Assembly: GCA_902786345.1 (NCBI GenBank)
Contig: CADACB010000011.1
Coordinates: 1-64,000 of the forward strand
DNA from: an uncultured Ruminococcus sp.
Lineage (GTDB): Bacteria; Bacillota; Clostridia; Oscillospirales; Acutalibacteraceae
DNA: 64,000 nt
Reading direction: 5' to 3'
The translations under genes and the position numbers were made by a program. Of this stretch, positions 9,378 to 17,207 are shown piece by piece (positions within the stretch are counted from its first letter, which is position 1; each line of letters opens with the position of its first letter). A model generated the notes under the pieces. It did no database searches, had not been told where the DNA came from, and was given only the letters and a program-made list of their open reading frames with translations.

Positions 9378-10373
9378 ATGATGCCCTATTTCAACCTGCT
9401 TGGCAGACCGATACCGATGTATGGAATATGTGCATTGGTGGGTATTTTGCTAAGCGGAGTTCTTGTGTGGGTAATACTAAAAAAACGTAAGGACTATAGT
9501 AAGATTCATATTATTAATATACCTCTGGCGGCGGCAGTGGGTGCACTTATTGGAGCTCACGCAGTATATTTTCTTACAAGACTGGATACGCTTATTGAAG
9601 CATTTCAGAACGCAGACACTAAATTTTCTTCATTTGCAAGCACTGTTTCCGTACTTGCAGATGTTTTCGGCGGAATGGTTTTCTATGGGGGCCTTATCGG
9701 TGCAATAATTGCTGCATATATATATTGTAAGGTGTTCCGTGTTGATTTCAGTCTTTATGCGGATATATTCGCACCGGCTATCCCGCTTTTCCACGCCTTT
9801 GGAAGAATAGGCTGTACCTTTGCAGGCTGCTGCTATGGGCTTGAGGCAAGCTGGGGAGTTCCTGTTATTCATATGCATAATGACGGTACATTCCATACAG
9901 CAACTCATATCCCCGTTCCGCTTATTGAAGCTGCGTGCAATATTATCCTTATGATCATTTTGTTGATATTACGCAGCAAAAATTTCAAAAAGGGGTCACT
10001 GCTTGCAATATATTTTATAATGTACTCGGTTATCAGGTTCACAGATGAGTTTTTCAGGGGCGATCTTATAAGAGGAAGGCTTTTGTGGTTTTCAACTTCA
10101 CAGTGGATAAGTATAATAATGCTGGGTGTGGGCATATATATGCTGCTCAGACGTTATACGCTGAAATCCAAGGTGCAATACGGTTATCACGTACCGCTTG
10201 GTGAAATACCGGAGGGATATGATTATAATAAATATGCAGGTGCAATATCTCCCTGGGAGCAGGAAAAGCTCAGAAGAAAACAGTCTGCCTTACAGGCAGC
10301 TCAGGGTCATTCGACCTCGGATGTTCTTTCTCAGGATAACGAGCCGGAAAAACCTGACGCAAAAATTAAATAA
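9378..10373 (+). CDS. lgt: Prolipoprotein diacylglyceryl transferase family protein
   Basis: 331 residues. Lgt is an inner-membrane enzyme that moves diacylglycerol from phosphatidylglycerol to the lipobox cysteine of prolipoproteins. The sequence has the family layout: an N-terminal YFNLLGRPIPMYGI, about seven membrane helices, the HxFGRIGC...GCCYG block at the signature position, and a conserved RFTDEFFRGD near the last helices. The canonical signature has Asn and Glu where this protein has Cys, which marks a variant subgroup. A charged tail of ~60 residues follows the last helix. The ATG at 9378 has AAAGGAGA seven bases upstream; an upstream TTG in frame (9339) overlaps the terminator and is rejected. 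The PrsA-type lipoprotein at 13377 is a plausible substrate. Confidence 0.85.
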   Translation: MMPYFNLLGRPIPMYGICALVGILLSGVLVWVILKKRKDYSKIHIINIPLAAAVGALIGAHAVYFLTRLDTLIEAFQNADTKFSSFASTVSVLADVFGGMVFYGGLIGAIIAAYIYCKVFRVDFSLYADIFAPAIPLFHAFGRIGCTFAGCCYGLEASWGVPVIHMHNDGTFHTATHIPVPLIEAACNIILMIILLILRSKNFKKGSLLAIYFIMYSVIRFTDEFFRGDLIRGRLLWFSTSQWISIIMLGVGIYMLLRRYTLKSKVQYGYHVPLGEIPEGYDYNKYAGAISPWEQEKLRRKQSALQAAQGHSTSDVLSQDNEPEKPDAKIK

Positions 10374-10404
10374 TACTATTATACAATAAAATATCATAAA
10401 AAAC

Positions 10405-10545
10405 GAGGCAGGGAATGAGCCCCTGACGATAACTGATGCTTCGGTAATCGAAGCCAAAGTTACACGATGATTGGCTGGCGAAGGTTATGCAAAATTCAAT
10501 TAAGTTGAAGTACGGACGTTGCTCCGGATGCCAGTTTCAGCATTT
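10405..10545 (+). ncRNA. Candidate structured RNA of unknown class
   Basis: The gap after lgt holds a dense set of possible stems: CAGGG/CCCTG (10409-10425), GCTTCG/CGAAGC with GTAAT loop (10438-10454), TTCAA/TTGAA (10495-10509) and CGGA/TCCG (10513-10526). A closing pairing CTGA..AACTG with CAGTTTCAG (10423-10435 with 10532-10540) competes with CTGGC/GCCAG (10475-10479 with 10530-10534). Mutually exclusive pairings are common in riboswitch-like RNAs. It does not match any riboswitch consensus I know. No promoter was identified for it. Confidence 0.3.
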
Positions 10546-10578
10546 TTATTCTTTAAAGTGATAATAGTATAACATTAT

Positions 10579-10619
10579 AGACCGTGTTCATACAAAATGT
10601 GTGTTTACGGTCTTTTTTT
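10579..10619 (+). terminator. Rho-independent terminator
   Basis: AGACCGT / ACGGTCT outer stem with an inner CATAC/GTGTG extension, followed by seven T. It would end transcripts from lgt or from the structured region. Confidence 0.88.
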
Positions 10620-10690
10620 CGTCAAACATTTCTGTGATGACATAATAATTACAATTATGTAAAGTTTAAAAGAAAATTTGTCAAGGATAC

Positions 10691-10719
10691 TTGACAAATT
10701 GCAAAGCGTATGATACTAT
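10691..10719 (+). promoter_or_regulatory. Sigma-A type promoter
   Basis: TTGACA (10691-10696), 17-bp spacer, TACTAT (10714-10719), about 60 bp upstream of the membrane-protein/regulator pair. The preceding bases repeat part of the -35 region (TTGTCAAGGATACTTGACAA is an imperfect palindrome), which could be an operator for the regulator encoded downstream. Confidence 0.8.
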
Positions 10720-10781
10720 ATAACCACAGGGAAGAAATGGTAAAGCTTACCTGTTCATAAGAATTTCGGAGGACATTTTTG

Positions 10782-11093
10782 ATGGATAAGAAAGAGATTC
10801 TTGCAAAAAACAAACAAAAGACCAAAAAGGCTCTTGATGAAAGAGAACAGCGTGTATATAGTGCATCATTTGGTCTTGGCGCTGTGGTTGTCGGCATACT
10901 GTGCCTGATTTTCAGTGTTTATAATGCACTCCACAGAGAAATGTTCTACGAGTTTGTTTCAATCATTACAGCTTATCTTTGCACTACTTTTTTGTATCAG
11001 TACAAAAATCTGAAAAAACCGTCTTATTTGATTGCGGGAATAGTAACAGGTCTTTCGGCTATTGTATGTGCCGTGATGTTTTTTATGGTGTAG
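10782..11093 (+). CDS. Small three-helix membrane protein paired with an Xre regulator
   Basis: 103 residues. A lysine-rich start is followed by three hydrophobic segments at about 29-50, 57-75 and 80-102. The gene ends four bases before the Xre gene, so the two are almost certainly co-transcribed. Pairs of a short membrane protein and a ~65-residue Cro/CI-like regulator are common in Firmicutes (DUF6442-like partners); the membrane protein's role is not known. The ATG is preferred to the adjacent in-frame TTG because GGAGGA (10768-10773) stands eight bases upstream. Confidence 0.75.
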   Translation: MDKKEILAKNKQKTKKALDEREQRVYSASFGLGAVVVGILCLIFSVYNALHREMFYEFVSIITAYLCTTFLYQYKNLKKPSYLIAGIVTGLSAIVCAVMFFMV

Positions 11094-11097
11094 CTGT

Positions 11098-11304
11098 ATG
11101 AGTGATATAATATTTCAGAACCGCCTGAGGGTTGCTCGTGCGGAAAAAAGAATTTCACAAGGTGATCTCGCCGAGCTTGTCGGTGTGTCGCGTCAGACAA
11201 TAAGTTCAATAGAAAATAATCAGTTCTGTCCGAGTGCAAGGCTTGCTCTTCTTATATGTATTGCGCTTGACAAAAAATTTGAGGAATTATTTTTCTTTGA
11301 ATAA
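11098..11304 (+). CDS. Cro/CI (Xre) family transcriptional regulator, YozG-like
   Basis: 68 residues, essentially one helix-turn-helix: ISQGDLAELVGVSRQTISSIENN contains the recognition helix region, followed by the family's LALLICIALDKKFEELF tail. Such stand-alone regulators usually repress their own operon. The imperfect palindrome overlapping the promoter at 10691 would be a natural site (inference). The gene starts four bases after the membrane-protein stop codon with no strong separate ribosome site, suggesting translational coupling. Confidence 0.88.
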   Translation: MSDIIFQNRLRVARAEKRISQGDLAELVGVSRQTISSIENNQFCPSARLALLICIALDKKFEELFFFE

Positions 11305-11352
11305 CATTTTCAGGTTTATAAGTTAACTTCATATACATTCCTCCTAAAAAGC

Positions 11353-11400
11353 AGTAAGCCCCCGATCACACTTCCTTAAGATCGGGGGCTTGCTGTTTTT
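11353..11400. terminator. Bidirectional terminator between convergent genes
   Basis: A 12-bp stem AAGCCCCCGATC / GATCGGGGGCTT extended by CAG/CTG, with A-rich and T-rich flanks on the two sides. It separates the plus-strand Xre gene from the minus-strand acidic protein. Confidence 0.92.
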
Positions 11401-11408
11401 ATAAACCG

Positions 11409-12224
11409 TTATCGCTTCGGGTTACGGGTGAATGATTTTTCGGGTGCTTTTGTTCTGAAAATAAATATCAGTATCATAGTTATTATGATTCCGATTGCAG
11501 ACCATATTATTATACCTATAAGAAATGAGTTGCTTTCGTTCTGTGCCGCAACAGACGCTGTGTCTTCAATGACGTCGTTGTCAGGAATATGGGGTGCAGT
11601 AAGAAGATTACGCTCTGCCTTTGCCGCCTGTTCAAGTGCGGCTTTGCTTTCCTCATATAGTTTGTCGGCTTTTTCGTTTTCTGCCTTCTGTGCAGGTGAT
11701 ATATAGCCTGATCTGTCAGCAGGTATGACCGTATTTATTCCGGATAACCAGCTGAAAGGATCTCTCCTGAGCACAGGTGAAGCATTGCTTGTTTCATCTG
11801 ACGACTGAGTTGAAGAAGTTCCGGATGGCTCTTGCGGATCTTCATCGGATACTTCATCTGACGGCTCTGTATATATGCTTTCGTCAGGATTACTGTATTC
11901 GTTGTCAGGTTTGGTATATGAGCTTTCATCAGGAGTGCTGTATTCGTTATCCGGTTCGGCGTAGGAGCTTTCATCAGGAATTGAGGAGCTTTGATCAGGA
12001 TCTGTATTACTGCCGGAATTGTCAATGCTCTGCTCAATATATGATGACACTGTATTTGTGTTTTCGTCGTTTGACGGATCATTTGTTACATTGCTGATCT
12101 GTTCGACAGGCTCAGACGGTATCACCTCATCAACGCTGCTTTCGCCCTCGGCATATACGGATATATTGACAAACAGGCTTAATATAACAGCTGTTAAAAC
12201 CGTAAACAAAATTTTTCTTTTCAT
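11409..12224 (-). CDS. Secreted-and-anchored acidic Ser/Glu/Tyr-rich membrane protein
   Basis: 271 residues. A signal peptide (about 1-25, ending VYA) leads into a long acidic linker with repeats of the kind PDESSYTEPDNEYS. A second hydrophobic helix follows at about 236-258, then a short basic tail. The topology therefore puts a disordered acidic region outside and a small tail inside. The design matches the protein at 52829-53749, which suggests paralogs. No known domain is seen. AGGGAGA precedes the ATG. The function is unknown; a cell-wall spacer or sensor stalk is possible but not shown. Confidence 0.75.
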   Translation of the reverse strand: MKRKILFTVLTAVILSLFVNISVYAEGESSVDEVIPSEPVEQISNVTNDPSNDENTNTVSSYIEQSIDNSGSNTDPDQSSSIPDESSYAEPDNEYSTPDESSYTKPDNEYSNPDESIYTEPSDEVSDEDPQEPSGTSSTQSSDETSNASPVLRRDPFSWLSGINTVIPADRSGYISPAQKAENEKADKLYEESKAALEQAAKAERNLLTAPHIPDNDVIEDTASVAAQNESNSFLIGIIIWSAIGIIITMILIFIFRTKAPEKSFTRNPKR

Positions 12225-12286
12225 AATCTCTCCCTGAAAACAGCGGCTCTGTGCCGCCGGATATGGTGTTTCCTGAATTTGATGGT

Positions 12287-13090
12287 TTATACACTTGTTA
12301 TTTGAGAATGCAGAAAAACAAATCTGATCTCAGGATGTTCACGATATATTTTTCTCAGCGTCATAAGCGTAGAAAGATACTCGTCAGGATAAGCCTGAAG
12401 CTCAAGCAGGTTTTCTGACGGAACAAGCCCGTCCTTCAGAACAGTTTCATCCGTTGCAGCGTCTGCGGCATAGAAAAGCTTATGCTCTGTAAAATAAAAG
12501 CCCATCATTTCTTTGGTGTGTCCTCTGAGGTCTACTCCGAGCACAGAACCGTCACCAAGTATATCATACACCCATTTGAAATATTTTTTCAAAAATATAT
12601 CACCGCTGAAAATACCTGCGGCACGTATCGGTACAGATTTATCGGGCATTGTTGATTTCAGCATTCCATCGTCAAGCTGCTCCAGCTTTATACTGCACAT
12701 TACCTGTGCACTTGAGATAAGCTCATATTTTGGCAGCAGCGGTAATGCTCCGCAGCATTCCGGACTGCAATGCGTAAGCAGGACCTTCTTTATACACAGC
12801 GGATCTGTCTGCTCCTGCTCAAGCTGATATATTATGCTGCTTTGCTTGTTGAATTCAAGCTTATGCTTTATTTTATACTTTGAATATTGAGTCAGGTTTT
12901 TCTTGAGCGTATCAGCACAGCCTGTATTTATAAGCATATTTCCAAGCTTTTTATGTTCTGCAAGGATTACATTCACAGGCAGAGTTTTTTTCCCTGCTTC
13001 GGAATTTATATATAATTCGGAAAAATCAAACTCTTCTTTTCCACATTCAAAAAATCTGACGGATATTATTTTTTGTATGTTTTTTTTCAT
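12287..13090 (-). CDS. Metallo-beta-lactamase-fold protein with degenerate metal motif
   Basis: 267 residues. The order of elements is that of the metallo-beta-lactamase superfamily: an N-terminal strand pair with a substrate-like ILAEHKKLGNMLINTGC, a LLTHCSPECCGALPLL at the metal-motif position, and GVDLRGHTKEMMGFY at the GHTxG position. The usual HxHxDH reads H-C-S-P-E-C here, so standard two-zinc chemistry is doubtful unless the cysteines and Glu bind metal. The substrate is unknown. GGAGAT precedes the ATG. It lies upstream of the acidic membrane protein in the same orientation, with a 62-bp gap, so the two may share a transcript. Confidence 0.65.
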   Translation of the reverse strand: MKKNIQKIISVRFFECGKEEFDFSELYINSEAGKKTLPVNVILAEHKKLGNMLINTGCADTLKKNLTQYSKYKIKHKLEFNKQSSIIYQLEQEQTDPLCIKKVLLTHCSPECCGALPLLPKYELISSAQVMCSIKLEQLDDGMLKSTMPDKSVPIRAAGIFSGDIFLKKYFKWVYDILGDGSVLGVDLRGHTKEMMGFYFTEHKLFYAADAATDETVLKDGLVPSENLLELQAYPDEYLSTLMTLRKIYREHPEIRFVFLHSQITSV

Positions 13091-13279
13091 AATTTATCTC
13101 CGGTTTTAAAGGTTATTTCAAGGTTTTTAAGATACAATAATAAAAACCTAACTATATATATTTTATAATTACATTAAAAAAAGTCAATACTCAAAACCAA
13201 ATTGTTGGTATCTGTCTGAAAAGACATACAAAAAAATAAAATATTTTTTATAAAATTACTCTAATTTTTAAAATAGGTG

Positions 13280-13308
13280 TTGTTAAATTGTCTTTTTTTT
13301 GTTATTAT
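13280..13308 (+). promoter_or_regulatory. Sigma-A type promoter
   Basis: TTGTTA (13280-13285), 17-bp spacer, TATTAT (13303-13308), about 70 bp upstream of the foldase gene. Confidence 0.6.
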
Positions 13309-13376
13309 AAATAATAGAGCGTAAATATGAACAGGTTAATTTGAAAAATTTTATTTGAATAAAAGGGGATGTTTTA

Positions 13377-15101
13377 ATGCTTAAGCATACACTCAAAGAA
13401 CGTATATTTACTGTACTGCTTGCAGGTGTTATGACTGCCAGCGTCATAACCTCGGGCTGTGGTATGTTTAATAAGGAATCCGATTCCGATAAAACAAGCA
13501 GTTCAAGCACTGCTTCACAGAGTGACTCTGATCAGTCTCGTGTTCTGGATGATGATCTTGTTGTTAAATCCGAAAATTTCTCTCTTTCTAAAAATATGGT
13601 AGCTTACCTCTTTAACCACTATTATACTTCAAATCTGACATATGCAGAATATTATCAGGGCTTTGATGCATCCAAGAGCCCTAAGGATCAGTATTATGAT
13701 GAGGAAAACGGCGTTACGTGGTATGATTATTATATGTCGCTTACAAAGCAATATCTCACTCAGCTTCTTGTTCACTGTGAGGCTGCAAAGGCAGAGAATA
13801 TGAAGCTTGATGAAAAAGATAATAAAGATGTGGCTACAACAATAGATTCAATAAAAAAGAGTGCGGAAGACAATAATCAAACTCTTGAGGAGTATATAAA
13901 GAAAAACTTTGGTGAGGGCGTTACTGAAGAAAGCATCAAGGAATATCTTGAAATGACTGCTCTTGCATCTAAGTATTATGAAAAGATATATAACAGCTAT
14001 CAGTATACGGATGAGGATTATGAGAAGTATTATTCCGAGCACAAAACCGATTATCAGTTTGCGGATTTCCTCAGATTCACATTCTCTTTTGCAAGTGCCC
14101 CCGACAGTTCAGCCGACAGTTCAGCCGACAGCTCAACTGACAGCTCACAGGAGGTATCTGTTGATAAGGATCTGAAGGACAAAGCAAAGGCTTATGCCGA
14201 AGATCTTTCAAAGTGTAAAACAGCCAAAGCATTTAAGGACTATATTAAAAAATATTATGAGCTTAACCCGTCAATGGTACCTTCATCTGACAGCGAAACA
14301 AGCACCCTCAGCGTTGAGGATATTATTCAACAGCAGGTTGATTCTGCAGAAACAGAAAAATATGCATATGAAGTGACCTCAGAGGCAGGAAAGTGGATAT
14401 TTGATGCTTCAAGAGAACCTCTTGATACACACGTATTTGAAAACGAAAATTCATATACAGTTGTAATGGTGACAAAAACTGCTTACCGTGATGAGTCCTT
14501 CTATAAGAATGTACGTCATATTCTTATCACTACTGCCGAAAACGACGGAAGTGAAGCAAAAGCCAAAGCAAAAGCCGATGAAATTTATGACGAGTGGAAA
14601 AAGGGTGACGCTACAGAAGACAGCTTTGCTGCTCTTGCTGAAAAATACAGTCAGGATCCCGGATCTCAGACAAACGGCGGTCTTTATACTGATGTGAGTT
14701 ACGGACAGATGGTTGCCGAATTTAACGACTGGCTTTTTGACGCTAACAGAAAAGTAGGAGATACCGGAATTGTTAAAACCTCATACGGCTTTCATATTAT
14801 GTATTTCTGCGGAAACGGTGCACAGGTATGGAAGCAGTCGGTTGACACTGTTATGAGAAAGGACGCATACGGTGAGGATTACGAAAAGCTTACAGCAAAG
14901 TATACTGTTACATTTGATGATTCATATCTTAACACCATTGAGATTTCCGAAGCTATTGAGGAATCGAGTGAGTATTCAATAGTTGAATCAACAGACGAGT
15001 CTGCTGGTGAAGCATCTCAGGTATCAGCAGCAGAATCAAAAGCCTCTGAAGCATCTCAGGCATCAGCTGCCGAGTCAACAGAAGCCGCATCAGGCAACTG
15101 A
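13377..15101 (+). CDS. prsA: PpiC-type peptidyl-prolyl isomerase lipoprotein (PrsA-like foldase)
   Basis: 574 residues. The signal peptide ends in the lipobox ITSGC, so the protein is a lipid-anchored extracytoplasmic one. A SurA/PrsA-like N-terminal helical region (~55-230) is interrupted by a short DSSADSSADSS low-complexity insert (~242-258). A parvulin (PpiC) domain (~378-480) follows: VRHILI, EKYSQDPGSQTNGG and YGFHIM. The C-terminal ~60 residues are a Ser/Glu/Ala-rich tail. Such foldases help secreted proteins fold after translocation. The giant exported repeat proteins and the amylase nearby are obvious clients (inference). AAAGGGG stands upstream of the ATG. Confidence 0.88.
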   Translation: MLKHTLKERIFTVLLAGVMTASVITSGCGMFNKESDSDKTSSSSTASQSDSDQSRVLDDDLVVKSENFSLSKNMVAYLFNHYYTSNLTYAEYYQGFDASKSPKDQYYDEENGVTWYDYYMSLTKQYLTQLLVHCEAAKAENMKLDEKDNKDVATTIDSIKKSAEDNNQTLEEYIKKNFGEGVTEESIKEYLEMTALASKYYEKIYNSYQYTDEDYEKYYSEHKTDYQFADFLRFTFSFASAPDSSADSSADSSTDSSQEVSVDKDLKDKAKAYAEDLSKCKTAKAFKDYIKKYYELNPSMVPSSDSETSTLSVEDIIQQQVDSAETEKYAYEVTSEAGKWIFDASREPLDTHVFENENSYTVVMVTKTAYRDESFYKNVRHILITTAENDGSEAKAKAKADEIYDEWKKGDATEDSFAALAEKYSQDPGSQTNGGLYTDVSYGQMVAEFNDWLFDANRKVGDTGIVKTSYGFHIMYFCGNGAQVWKQSVDTVMRKDAYGEDYEKLTAKYTVTFDDSYLNTIEISEAIEESSEYSIVESTDESAGEASQVSAAESKASEASQASAAESTEAASGN

Positions 15102-15117
15102 CAATATTAAAATTCAG

Positions 15118-15154
15118 ATTACGGACACGGTAAAGTATACTGTGTCCGTAATTT
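15118..15154 (+). terminator. Probable terminator
   Basis: An 11-bp perfect stem ATTACGGACAC / GTGTCCGTAAT, 16 bp after the foldase stop codon. The T tail is weak. Confidence 0.6.
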
Positions 15155-15346
15155 CACAGGAGCGTAATTTATTCTGTACAGAATCCTGACAGTGTAAAAT
15201 CAGTTGTCCACGATATACTGAAATATAAAATATAAGAAAACCGTAAGTGAATATCACTAAGAATATCTGACCTGATCATACAATATCAAGAGTATGCAAA
15301 CAGAAAAACAGCATATTATTATACTACAAAACGAGGAGGAGTTTCA

Positions 15347-16045
15347 ATGAATGAGCAGCTTAAAGCAGCACTGGAGGAAAGCACTAACACTGTATTTTTC
15401 GGTGGTGCAGGAGTATCTACCGAAAGCGGCATACCTGATTTCAGGAGTACTGATGGTTTATACAATCAGAAATACAAGATACCGCCCGAACGAATATTAA
15501 GTCACAGTTATTTTATGTCGAACACAGCTGATTTTTTTGACTTCTACCGTGACAAGATGATATGCACATATGCAAAGCCGAACAGAGCACACATTGCACT
15601 TGCTGAGCTTGAACAGCAGGGAAAGCTGAAAGCTGTGATAACCCAGAACATAGACGGACTTCATCAGGCAGCAGGCAGCAAAACCGTATATGAGCTTCAC
15701 GGTTCAATTATGAGAAATTATTGTATGAAGTGTCATAAGTTCTATCCACTCAAGGCAATAACAAGCACTCAGGGTATTCCAAAATGTACCTGCGGCGGCA
15801 CGATAAAGCCTGATGTTGTACTTTATGAAGAAGGTCTTGACGAAGAAACGGTTGAAAGGTCGATTGAAGCCATTGCAAATGCCGATCTTTTGATAATTGG
15901 CGGCACATCACTGAACGTATATCCTGCCGCTGCCTATCTCAGGTATTTCAACGGCAGAAAAACAATACTCATCAACAAATCCGAAACCTCGTTCGACTCA
16001 AAAGCAGACATAATCATCCGTGACCCAATTGCCACCGTTTTCTAG
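15347..16045 (+). CDS. cobB: NAD-dependent protein deacylase, Sir2 family
   Basis: 232 residues, typical of bacterial sirtuins. It removes acyl groups from lysines with NAD in the cytoplasm. Visible motifs are GAGVSTESGIPDFRS (NAD pocket), TQNIDGLH, the catalytic His in YELHGS, a zinc site CMKC...CTCGG, and GGTSLNVYPAA. No motif residue is missing. GAGGAGGA lies upstream of the ATG. It appears to be a single-gene unit, with a 245-bp AT-rich gap before it in which I see no clear promoter. Confidence 0.93.
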   Translation: MNEQLKAALEESTNTVFFGGAGVSTESGIPDFRSTDGLYNQKYKIPPERILSHSYFMSNTADFFDFYRDKMICTYAKPNRAHIALAELEQQGKLKAVITQNIDGLHQAAGSKTVYELHGSIMRNYCMKCHKFYPLKAITSTQGIPKCTCGGTIKPDVVLYEEGLDEETVERSIEAIANADLLIIGGTSLNVYPAAAYLRYFNGRKTILINKSETSFDSKADIIIRDPIATVF

Positions 16046-16350
16046 CGGCAAGCCGGTGTGTGATTGTACAGGACAATTAGCTCGCAAAGGCTCGCTGGGA
16101 TTGTCAAGACTTCAAATACAATGACGCGGCATATGGCACGTCAAGGATTTCTATATCCGCCGCCACAGTCCTGTTTGCTGCTTTGTTTATACAGCAGTTA
16201 AAACGTGAACAAAAGTTTATTTCAAAACAGGTCAGTATTGCGTTGCAATATGTGAGCGTCAGCTTGCTGCCGGGCTGCTTTCCGGTTGTTTTTCTGACAA
16301 TTACTATATTATTTTTCTATTGCACCTTAGCGTGTATGTTTATTCTTACT
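16046..16350. other. Non-coding gap
   Basis: No supported gene. The first ~120 bases are GC-richer than the surroundings and contain short inverted stretches around GCGGCAAGCC and GCTCGCAAAGGCTCGC. These resemble the dispersed GC-rich elements seen elsewhere in the window. An open frame crossing this gap is spurious upstream of 16537. Confidence 0.4.
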
Positions 16351-16378
16351 GTGCTCAGCTTTTCGCTGAGCACTTTTT
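16351..16378 (+). terminator. Rho-independent terminator (copy 1 of a repeated sequence)
   Basis: Perfect 9-bp stem GTGCTCAGC / GCTGAGCAC, TTTTC loop, five T. A nearly identical copy is at 47951-47978. It lies about 300 bp after the deacylase gene. Confidence 0.85.
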
Positions 16379-16471
16379 ATAGAAATGATAATAAAAAATT
16401 CACAAATATAAATTGTAATTTTGAGATACTATGTTTACAATTCACAAATATGAAAAAATCAAGAAAATATA

Positions 16472-16500
16472 TTGACATTTCTTCACTAATGCTTTATAAT
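16472..16500 (+). promoter_or_regulatory. Consensus sigma-A promoter
   Basis: TTGACA (16472-16477), exactly 17 bp, TATAAT (16495-16500): a perfect consensus. It drives the secreted-peptide/ABC-exporter operon and implies high expression. Confidence 0.93.
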
Positions 16501-16536
16501 CAAAGCGTTCAATCACAAATTCAGGAGGTAATTCCA

Positions 16537-17094
16537 GTGGTCAAATTCAGAAAAATTCTGGCAGTTCTTTCTGCCGCGTTGGTAGTATCGTAAGCGAGTG
16601 CGTTCCCTGTATACGCTGATGCAGATTGGGGAGGAACTCATAATTCTTACAGCAAATTCAGCCGTGAGAGATCACCAGAGCGTGGTCATTATTACGGTTG
16701 GGCGGTAGGCGTTGAGGCTAATACTATGATTTATACGGATATAGGTTGGGTCACAAATTGCAACGTTAGATCAAAGGGAACATCAACTCTTAAAACTTCA
16801 AAAGATAAAAATACCAAAAACTCTGCTAGATTTGATAAACATACTATCAAAACAAGCATAAGTGGGGTTGGCTTCGGCAGCATTAATTTGGGGGTTTCTT
16901 CAGGCGTTGGTATTTCAACCGGCAGTGGCAGCGTAGAAAAAGTTTTTAATACTTCAAGCGTCTATTATGATGTATCTTCATCTATTTGGAGACTTTTTAA
17001 TTACGAGGAAGTTCATAGCGGAGAATATATAGTAACTGTAGGAAAGAAGAGGGTTGCTACTATAAGTGCTTCATGCACTGTGAAATATCTTTAA
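16537..17094 (+). pseudogene. Secreted peptide precursor with an in-frame stop in its signal sequence
   Basis: From a GTG at 16537 (GGAGGT seven bases upstream) the frame reads a classic signal peptide: KFRKILAVLSAALVVS, then TAA at 16591-16593, then ASAFPVYADADWGG. It stays open to 17094. Apart from the TAA, the reading is an ordinary ~185-residue secreted protein with a cleavage site after VYA and a mature part of ~160 residues rich in Ser, Gly, Thr and Lys. One base change (TTA or TCA for TAA) would restore it. No other start with a ribosome site follows the stop. The position before a membrane protein and a MacB-like ABC transporter resembles bacteriocin or secreted-toxin operons, but I recognise no known family. 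Confidence 0.7.
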
Positions 17095-17117
17095 ATAATT
17101 AAAGATATTTGTGTAAA

Positions 17118-17174
17118 GCAATGGTAAAAATTGACTTTTATCAGAACAATTTTACCATTGCTATTGCTTTTTTT
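17118..17174 (+). terminator. Intra-operon terminator or attenuator
   Basis: A 12-bp perfect stem GCAATGGTAAAA / TTTTACCATTGC, followed after a short gap by seven T. Placed between the peptide gene and the downstream membrane-protein and ABC genes, it would let the first gene be made in excess, as in many peptide-export operons. Confidence 0.85.
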
Positions 17175-17207
17175 ACTAAACAATAGATAATTTAAGGAGG
17201 TTTTATT

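Noticed and set aside
13091..13279. Possible gene in the gap between the metallo-beta-lactamase-fold protein and the foldase
   Set aside because: Very AT-rich with many stops. It holds only the two divergent promoters.
16183..16536. Upstream part of a 136-codon frame
   Set aside because: It runs through a terminator and a consensus promoter. The only believable part is the signal peptide from GTG 16537.
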